In this document: positions 57,136 to 64,000 of the stretch, one piece after another
Position numbering within the stretch: position 1 is the stretch's first letter
Layout: every line of letters begins with the position of its first letter
Origin: Tenrec ecaudatus
Taxonomy: Eukaryota; Chordata; Mammalia; Afrosoricida; Tenrecidae
DNA length: 64,000 bases
Assembly: GCF_050624435.1 (NCBI RefSeq)
Contig: NC_134539.1
Coordinates: forward strand, 148,343,525-148,407,524
Direction: 5' to 3'
Position numbers and translations under genes: made by a program
The notes under the pieces: generated by a model
What the model was told of the DNA's origin: nothing
The model's input: only the letters and a program-made list of their open reading frames with translations
The model's database searches: none

Positions 57136-57143
57136 TTCTACCT

Positions 57144-57942
57144 GTTTTCCTCCCTCTCTCCCTCCCTTCTCTTCTTCCAAACCTTCGGGGGATGCTGTGT
57201 ATTATGCAGTGTTTATTGCTATTAGGAAGAGTCCTCTGGAGTAACGCATACTAACATGACAATAAAGCTAGTTGCTCTTAAAACATGGTTACTTAGCATT
57301 ACCAACCTACAATTTAGAAATGTGAGTTCTTAAATCAGAAATGGATTTTCCAGAATCTTTGCTCCCAGGAGCCGTGTTCTTTCCCTTGGTCATACACCGG
57401 ATCCTCAGTCAGTGCCCCTGCAGTCTTGCCGCAGGGGCTGAGAGATGTCCCTTGAGCCAATATTTGGGCTCATGGCTCTATAACAAACACACGAACCATG
57501 TCCAACGCGTTGTAGTGTTATTTTGCTTTTGCTTCTCAAAAATTTTGCCCATGTGGTTCTCCATTTGATGTCCTGGTTACTAGTTGTGGTGAAGTCTCTT
57601 CTGACCCACAGGGACCCACAGTGAACCAGCATAGAACTCTGCACCCCAGGATTTGTTTGTTTGCCTGTTTGTTTTCTGCCATATGCATTTAATTGTCTGG
57701 GCCATGTATGTATTTGACTTGGATGGTTAGTTCATATTAGGCAGTGTCTTTAGTGCTTTGAAGTAGGCACGCTAGCCATCAGCTTACTCTCGCCATTTGC
57801 ACCACTGGTTCCTTCCCCTCAGGCATGTGCGTCTGTCATTCTCTGCCAGGCCTCAGGTACCAGGAAGTACTGCACTGGGCTCCTTGCAGAGCCTATTTGA
57901 GGCTGCTGACTATCTGATAAGCACCAGGTTACCCAGGATCGT
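57144..57942. other. intergenic, possible AfroSINE scrap
   Basis: No gene. A weak minus-strand AfroSINE tail may lie at 57583-57645 ('gtctcttctgacccacaggg'). The remainder is unassigned. Confidence 0.3.
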
Positions 57943-58078
57943 GCCACAGGGTTTTCAGGGACTGGTTTTCCTGGAAGTAAATCGGGAGATCTTTCTTCCC
58001 AGGTGCACCTGTGTGGACCTCAACTCCCATTCAGTTGAGCTCGTTAACTGTTTATGCCACGTTGGTTCTGGGAGCCCT
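57943..58078 (-). mobile_element. AfroSINE fragment, older subfamily
   Basis: 'gttttcagggactggttttc', 'ggaagtaaatcgggagatct', 'aggtgcacctgtgtggacct' and 'gttaactgtttatgccacg' match the second subfamily on the minus strand. Confidence 0.72.
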
Positions 58079-58963
58079 AGACCAGCAGCTCTTTATTTGA
58101 TGGAAACTGTACTATTAGACTACACTGAGGGAGTCCCTTGTTAAATAGAATTTGGGATAGGATGTCCTTTAAAAACTTTAAATAACTCCATTGGGAACCT
58201 AGACGCAGACCCTAAATACCAGCTTCTTTATCAATAGAGAAATCTCAAAGGCGAGCGTATCCCCATCCCTAATGAAACCCTGCTGGCAGTCTCAGACGGC
58301 AGCCATTCGCGCAAACCCTTGAAAGTGGAATCAGCACAGGTTTCCCCAATCCCACGGTCAGTTATTTTGGCCAAGCTGAGATCTTGGGAGGGCACCCTTC
58401 CCAGGCCCAGCTGAAAGTTGCAGCCTGCCCTGGGTACACTCCATCAATGAGGCGGCTGACTAAGATACCCCAGGGTTGCCATAGAAACAGAGAGAAGCCT
58501 CCAAGCCCCAGCTCCTGCACATTCTCTAATTTCATCTGAGTGACTTGACTCAAACACCCCAAACACAAAAGCGCACAAGATGTAATTATATAAAAAGCTG
58601 TGTTCAATGAGAAATACAGTACATACTTTCGCTTCAGCCTCCAGCTCACTTCTCCCTTCCATTTAAAAGCACTTGAACTTTGCAAGGAGGGAATCTTTAT
58701 CAAAGGTCTAATTGAAGGGAGACCCACAGTTACCAAGGCAAGCACATGAGACTGTTTTCTCCCCTCTGCACATCTACCTTGCTAGGCTCACACTGACAAA
58801 TGAGTGCCCAACCTATTTCTAGCTCATGTTCTTCAAGGTTCATCAGGACCCCCTCAACATACTTGCCATTCAGGCATCTACCATGTTGTAGGGTTATGAG
58901 CACTTTGAAGGATCCTAAAAATAAGTGCCAGGAAAAATGCTAGCATAGCAATGAGAGAATAGA

Positions 58964-59038
<75 letters not shown>

Positions 59039-59841
59039 TGTTGCTACTTGCAATAAAGAACTTCTTTTGCCCAGGTGGGGCTGGTGAAAATGCGAGAACA
59101 TTAAACAGTGGTCTTGTGGCAAATTTCACCTGGGGAGAAAAGCTCACAATTTATCAGACCTGTCACTGTTCTTCATACCTGCTCCTGGGCCGAAGGATTG
59201 GAATTATCAGATGGAAAAGGTACCCCTTCTTCTTAGGATTCTGTCATGAAACGAGGCAGCCTGAACCTGTGCCGTGGCATGATTTGAAATGTGTTTAGGC
59301 AGTTACTTCCTGCTAGTGATTTGCATAAAGCCCTGTGCAATATGGAAAATGCAAAGGAACAAGGTGTGTCTGATGAAGGGCTCCGAGCTGTTTGTTCTCT
59401 GTGACTAGGCTGTGCCTATTCTCTGGGTTTAGAGGACTCGACCCTCCTTCACCGCAACATTGTCCTGGTATGAGTGTTCGCCACTAGGACTTGATTCAAG
59501 ACTGAGCAGGTCTGTGGGAATAATCTATGGGAGGACTTTCCTTTTGGGAAATTGGCTGGTGCACGAGACTGGTCATATGGCTCACCTGGCTACTGAAACC
59601 CTCTTTTTAAATAAATGAGGAATTTCCTTGAGTGTCTGCATTTGTGAATTTTCACTTAACCGAATCTAGAGTTTCCAGAGTTCAGGCAGAAGTTCCTCGA
59701 ACATAATCCATTGAGATCTATAGTTTCCGGGTTTTTGTTTTGGTTTGCTTTTGCCCCAAGTAGACCCACCAGGAGATCTCAGATCCTCTTTTTTTCCTGA
59801 GTTTTTCCACCAAGAAGCAAACAACCTATTCTTCTTTTTTT
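58079..59841. other. intergenic, one CT microsatellite
   Basis: No gene supported. The 'RERERE' open frames around 58940-59147 are artefacts of the CT repeat listed next. Confidence 0.4.
58966..59035 (+). repeat. (CT)n microsatellite
   Basis: About 35 uninterrupted CT units, the longest simple repeat in the window. Confidence 0.97.
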
Positions 59842-60125
59842 TTAAATCATTTTATTGGGGGCTCATACAACTCATCACAATCCATACATACATCAATTGT
59901 GTCAAGCACATTTGTACATATGTTGCCAACCTCACTCTCAAAACACCTGCTTTCTACTTGAGCCCTGGGTATCAGCGCCTCCTTTTCCCCCTCCCCACCC
60001 CAACTCCCCCATGAACCCTTGATAATTTAAAAATTATTATTATTTTGTCATATCTTACACCTTCTGACATCTCCCCTCACTCACTTCTCCGCTGTCCGTC
60101 CCCCAGGGAGGATATATATAGACCT
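59842..60125 (-). mobile_element. L1 LINE 3' UTR end
   Basis: 'aaatcattttattgggggct', 'cacaatccatacatacatca' and 'tgaacccttgataatttaaa' are the reverse complement of the same L1 3' end seen at 24164-25053. The element is truncated near 60125. Confidence 0.82.
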
Positions 60126-60621
60126 TGTCATCTACAACCCATTCTGGACAAGGGTGGTTTCACAGTATAGTTTGGATAGGAGAGGGGATTCTAACTGTAC
60201 ATTCGATGAGGACCCACATCAAATTTTTTGCATTTCTAATCTTTAACGTGTCTTCCAGGTCTCACTGCTGGAGATGTCCCTACTTTGTAAGAGAAGCTCA
60301 CCCAGCCACATCACTCTCATCCCGACTTTTTTTTTAACTGCCTGTAAACCATCAGGTGGCCTAGCACAACAAGTCCTATAATTAGTAAGACAGTGAGGTT
60401 CCACACACTCCTCAGCAGTTCCAGTATCACAGGTTTCTTCTTGTTGTACATCACAAAAGTGCCACCCAGGTTAGACCAGGTAACGCAGTTTCATTACAGA
60501 GGCCTAGGGGTGGGCTTCAGTCACCCAGGCTCAGAAAAGCAGCCACTTTCAGGAGACAAATGTCTGGGATCGAAATATGTGTTAATAACAAGAACCAAGT
60601 GATGGTGCAAACTGAGGTCTC

Positions 60622-60765
60622 TTGTTGCTGGCTCCTATCAAGTTGGCTCTGACTCACGGCAAGAGACCTCCAGGATGAAAGGAAAAAGGGACCCGGTCCC
60701 GTCATCGTCAAGATCACTGATACACTGGAGTTGTACAACCACGGTTGTTGCCCCTGTGTATCTGA
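60622..60765 (-). mobile_element. RTE 3' terminal fragment
   Basis: 'tatcaagttggctctgactc' and a diverged 'tcgtcaagatcactgataca' / 'cggttgttgcccctgtgtat' match the RTE 3' end on the minus strand. Confidence 0.6.
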
Positions 60766-60884
60766 GTGACTTTCAGCCTAGGAGATTCAACTTCACATAG
60801 TATATTTGACAATAGTCTGTTATGATCAATAGGGTTTTGATTGACTAATGTGCAAAAAGGTATCCCTTGGCCTTTCCTCCTAGC

Positions 60885-61000
60885 CTCTTAGTCTGGAAGC
60901 CCTGCTAGCGCCTGTCTACCATGAGTGACCCTGATGTGTTTGAGACATGGCACTATAACTACAGACAGCCTCCCTCCCATCCCCCAAAATGACAAAACCA
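60885..61000 (-). mobile_element. RTE 5' end fragment
   Basis: 'tcttagtctggaagccctgc' and 'ctaccatgagtgaccctgat' match the 5' leader of afrotherian RTE. With the 3' fragment at 60622 it suggests an internally deleted copy of about 380 bases. Confidence 0.55.
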
Positions 61001-61037
61001 ACCGTCACTGTGGAATGTCCTTTTCTCTTTGCGTGAT

Positions 61038-61170
61038 TGGTGCAGTGATTAAAACTGTGGACTGAAGCCTACTAACCAGTTGGAGGTTGGAACACAACCA
61101 GATACGGTTTCCTTTTTCTCTCCAGAGCACTGTTAAAAGAGTTGGAATTGGCTGCCTAGCCATACTATCG
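61038..61170 (+). mobile_element. AfroSINE fragment, diverged
   Basis: 'tgattggtgcagtgattaaa', 'ctactaaccagttggaggtt' and 'gagttggaattggctgccta'; the body is shortened. Confidence 0.65.
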
Positions 61171-61343
61171 CCTATTATTCGAAGGGCCAATTGACATCGT
61201 TTTCTTTCGAGAAAGCTGCAACTTTTAGAAATTCTCAGAAGGTGTGCAAATGGGATTTATGCACTGGATCTGATTTTCTCCTGTTTGTTTATTTAAAATT
61301 TCCATTAGTGAGATATTTAGTTCAACCTTGTGAGTTGTAACAA

Positions 61344-61545
61344 GGGCCCTGGTGGTACTGTGAGTTAATTGTTGGTGGTTCAGACCTAAATAGCCACTGG
61401 GAAAGAGAAATAGGAGGCTCTCTGCCCCTGCAAAGTTTTACACTGTTGGGAATCCTATATAAGGTCCCTATGAGTGGGACTCAATTAGATGTCAGTGGGT
61501 GGATTTCAGAGTCAGAATTGACTTCATGGCTGCAGGTGCGGTGTT
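61344..61545 (+). mobile_element. AfroSINE copy with duplicated tail
   Basis: 'gggccctggtggtactgtga', 'ataggaggctctctgcccct', and two tail-like stretches, 'ctatgagtgggactcaatta' and 'agagtcagaattgacttcat', 60 bases apart. Confidence 0.82.
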
Positions 61546-62559
61546 TTTTGGTTTTCGTTTCTTTTTGTTATTTTTAACTTTAGTGGATTATTACTTGTGA
61601 CCTGAGTGGTCTTCCACGGAGAAATGGCTACAGAACATTGTCTTCCACATACAAGTCACAGAAGAATGTCCAGCCCGTGTCTACCCTCTAAACATGCAGA
61701 ACAGAAAGGAAGTTTCGTGAGCTTTAAGAGGAAATTGATGATATAGAAGAGGGCTTCAGATATTATAATGTGCCATATCTTTTCCTTATTCTTAGATGTT
61801 TAGGGGCACCTTTTCATGGACTATGCAGGTTTTCTTTATCTCGCATCTCAGGCATATAAGTCTATTCAAATACGAGTTAACTTTTCTTATGTAACAAGCA
61901 TCAGGCATGTGGAAATATGATGGGTATTGAGGAGTCAAACACGGTCTCCCACCCCCCACCCCCACCTTTTTTTCCCTCTTTTTTAAAAAAGCTCTCCGTT
62001 GACTAAGAGAGATTGGAACACCAATTACAGTCATCTAATTTTAGATTTCTATATTTGTGCTCTGACCTTAGCCATCAGTCCTAAGACCTCCAATACAGTG
62101 TCAGCTCCAGAGAGCTAAGCTTCCTCTTCCCGACCCCCACAGAGATCGTCAATAGCATTCTATCCCATTCTATCCAGGATCAAGGAATTTGTTGGATTTT
62201 TTTTTCCCCTTGAGTTTATAAGGTTGGAGTTTATGCACCTAGGCCCTGGCACTGTGTGGAGGGAAGGCAGTGTTCTTGGCAAAATGCTCGCTAACAAGCC
62301 TATCCAATTACACCGTGGATTTCCTTTATCTCGGGCATTGGACTCTATTCAGGGGCAAGCGGGATAGGATTTCACCACTTGTGTGGACACGCAGATCTTG
62401 GGCTTCTTTATTTTCTGAGAGAAGCTGGAGTCTTCTGGTAAACCTCCTGGTCAAGTCAATGCCCCAACAAGAAATGCAGTTTAGCACCCACAAGGCCCCA
62501 TTCTAAAACAGATGGCCATCTAGGCTGACTAGAAAGCATGACAACTGTTTCCCAAGAGC
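61546..62559. other. intergenic, nothing recognised
   Basis: No gene or clear repeat on either strand. Confidence 0.35.
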
Positions 62560-62564
62560 AAGAG

Positions 62565-62850
62565 GCCAGCCCTCCAGCCAAACCAGACCCATTCCTTTTG
62601 ACAGCCATTCAGCATCTTTGTATAAGAAACCTCCTCTGTAGTCTTTGTCCTCAGTGGTTTCTTCTTCTTAGACTTTGAGGAACTCTTTGCCTGAAATTCC
62701 TTAGAGGCATTTTGGTTGTCTCCCAGTCTTCATCATTTTCCTCTTTCTGGCCAGATTATTGCCAAATTCTTACGTCCCTGACGTCTTTCTGGAAAATGTG
62801 CTGAAATAAACCATTTCTTTTCTTCTGAAAACTCTTTCCAAAAGGAAAGC
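62565..62850 (-). pseudogene. possible decayed retrocopy of an unidentified gene
   Basis: On the minus strand a nearly continuous frame reads FWKEFSEEKKW...FPERRQGRKNLAIIWPERG, then after two stops and a probable frameshift NASKEFQAKSSSKSKKKKPL and TKTTEEVSYTKMLNG. Its lysine/serine-rich codon pattern and consistency over about 90 codons look like former coding sequence without introns. I do not recognise the parent gene. It could still be chance. Confidence 0.35.
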
Positions 62851-63157
62851 ATCACCCTACATCCCTCAAGTATTCACGAGCCTTAAATGATTTCTTATTT
62901 TTAAGCTGCTTACAATTGAGAAGAGAAGATACCTATGTTTCTCCCACCGTTGGTGAAATAATCATAGGTCAATCTTGATGGAAAATTATAACTTTGCGAA
63001 AGAAAATAGCCCATTCTTTATGCTTTGTGTTGTCGGAAATCATTGTTGTTTTGTCTGATGTAAATATAACAATAATGTTTTATTTTCCTTGTTCTTTTTC
63101 CTATATATCATTTTCTTTCTCTTCGTTTACTATCCCTGTATGCAATTGAAAAAAAAC

Positions 63158-63300
63158 TTTTCATTTTTATTATGAATTAGGTGAAGATTTACAGAGTAGA
63201 CCATAGCTTTGCATTCACTAGTTCTTGCACATTCTGATTCAACTCACCCACTTCCAATATCTCAGTGAACCATCGCTTGTACCATAAGTCACCTGGGGGA
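63158..63300 (-). mobile_element. probable L1 3' end fragment
   Basis: 'tttttattatgaattaggtg' and 'gaagatttacagagtagacc' resemble the reverse complement of another afrotherian L1 3' end. The match fades quickly. Confidence 0.45.
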
Positions 63301-64000
63301 AAATGGTGTGTATTTGATTTTTACAGCAAATTTGACGATACGCAAATATGTTCTAGATCTTGCCATGTTTTCTATTTTCCTTATATTTTGTAACTTAATT
63401 TTATTTCCTGTTCTTTCTCTCGTTGATGACTTCATCTTGACTTTTATTCCCTTTGGTTTATGCTTCATAGATTTGATTTTCTTTATCTTACTGACAGGTT
63501 TTATCTATTGGCTATGGTGTTCAAATAAAGCATGGCGAACATATCTAAACCTTACTAATACCTAGATGTGCAGATTGTTAAATAAGACACAGCTTTAGCA
63601 TATGCTTCTCCTCACTTTCATGCCCCTCTGCTTAGCATCTCTCCATGATAAAAATTAGACCAGAATACATCGTTCTTTAAAACTCAATTTGCCACTGTTT
63701 GTTTTGCACATTTTGCTTTCATTTTGCTTGCTAGTCAATGTCTTTTTCCCAAACCATTCTATTAGGAGCGATTCCAGACACCAATTCCATAGTTCACTCA
63801 CATCAAGCAGTGTTACACGATCACTACTCCAATCACTTTCAAAACATTTTCTTCCTTCCAGCTTCCTGCCCCACCCCCCACCGTAAACGTCAGGAACCCC
63901 TGTTCTGGTTGTTTTCCCTATAGATCCCTCAATCCTGGGTTTTTTATACCGTAAAACAAACAAACATGTAACGAAGAATCAAGAAGGCTATCCACAGTGA
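63301..64000. other. intergenic, nothing recognised
   Basis: AT-rich. A stretch at 63765-63895 may belong to an old LINE but I cannot support it. No gene is seen to the end of the window. Confidence 0.3.

Noticed and set aside
58940-59147. Open frames encoding long Arg-Glu repeats
   Set aside because: They are simply translations of the (CT)n microsatellite on the minus strand.

Overview
This is a mammalian (afrotherian) nuclear DNA window carrying two inward-rectifier potassium channel genes in the same orientation: KCNJ16 (Kir5.1), with its single coding exon at 4827-6086, and KCNJ2 (Kir2.1), with exon 1 near 40.2-40.38 kb and coding exon at 46010-47293. Gene order and spacing match the conserved KCNJ16-KCNJ2 pair that borders the SOX9 gene desert in placental mammals (human 17q24.3). 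The species is inferred from repeats. About forty AfroSINE copies and BovB/RTE-type LINEs point to Afrotheria. Three short hAT elements match what I know of the SPIN ('space invader') family, which among afrotherians is known from tenrecs. The best guess is a tenrec, most likely Echinops telfairi.

Layout: 1-4744 is upstream or intronic sequence of KCNJ16 with three AfroSINEs, ending in a splice acceptor at 4744/4745. 4745-6086 is the coding exon, followed by a putative 3' UTR to about 8.5 kb. 8.5-38.9 kb is the intergenic interval, full of AfroSINEs, RTE and L1 fragments (several nested), one SPIN, an LTR-like element, old MIR/L2 pieces and microsatellites. 38.9-40.5 kb is a CpG island with the KCNJ2 promoter and noncoding exon 1 (donor at 40376/40377). 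A 5.4 kb intron follows, then exon 2 from 45790, with the whole reading frame and a roughly 4 kb 3' UTR ending near 51.3 kb. 51.3-64 kb is gene-free downstream DNA with two more SPIN copies, AfroSINEs, L1 and RTE pieces, and a probable decayed retrocopy near 62.6-62.85 kb.

Both channel genes look intact: selectivity filters, pore helices, membrane segments and C-terminal domains are all present, and the coding starts are unambiguous. Kir2.1 makes strong inward rectifiers in muscle and heart. Kir5.1 acts mainly as a pH-sensitive partner of Kir4.1/Kir4.2. Nothing in the sequence indicates a new multi-gene system. The most informative signals are the horizontally acquired SPIN transposons with exact 8-bp target duplications, a layered series of nested retroelement insertions, upstream ORFs in the KCNJ2 leader, and candidate microRNA sites in its 3' UTR.
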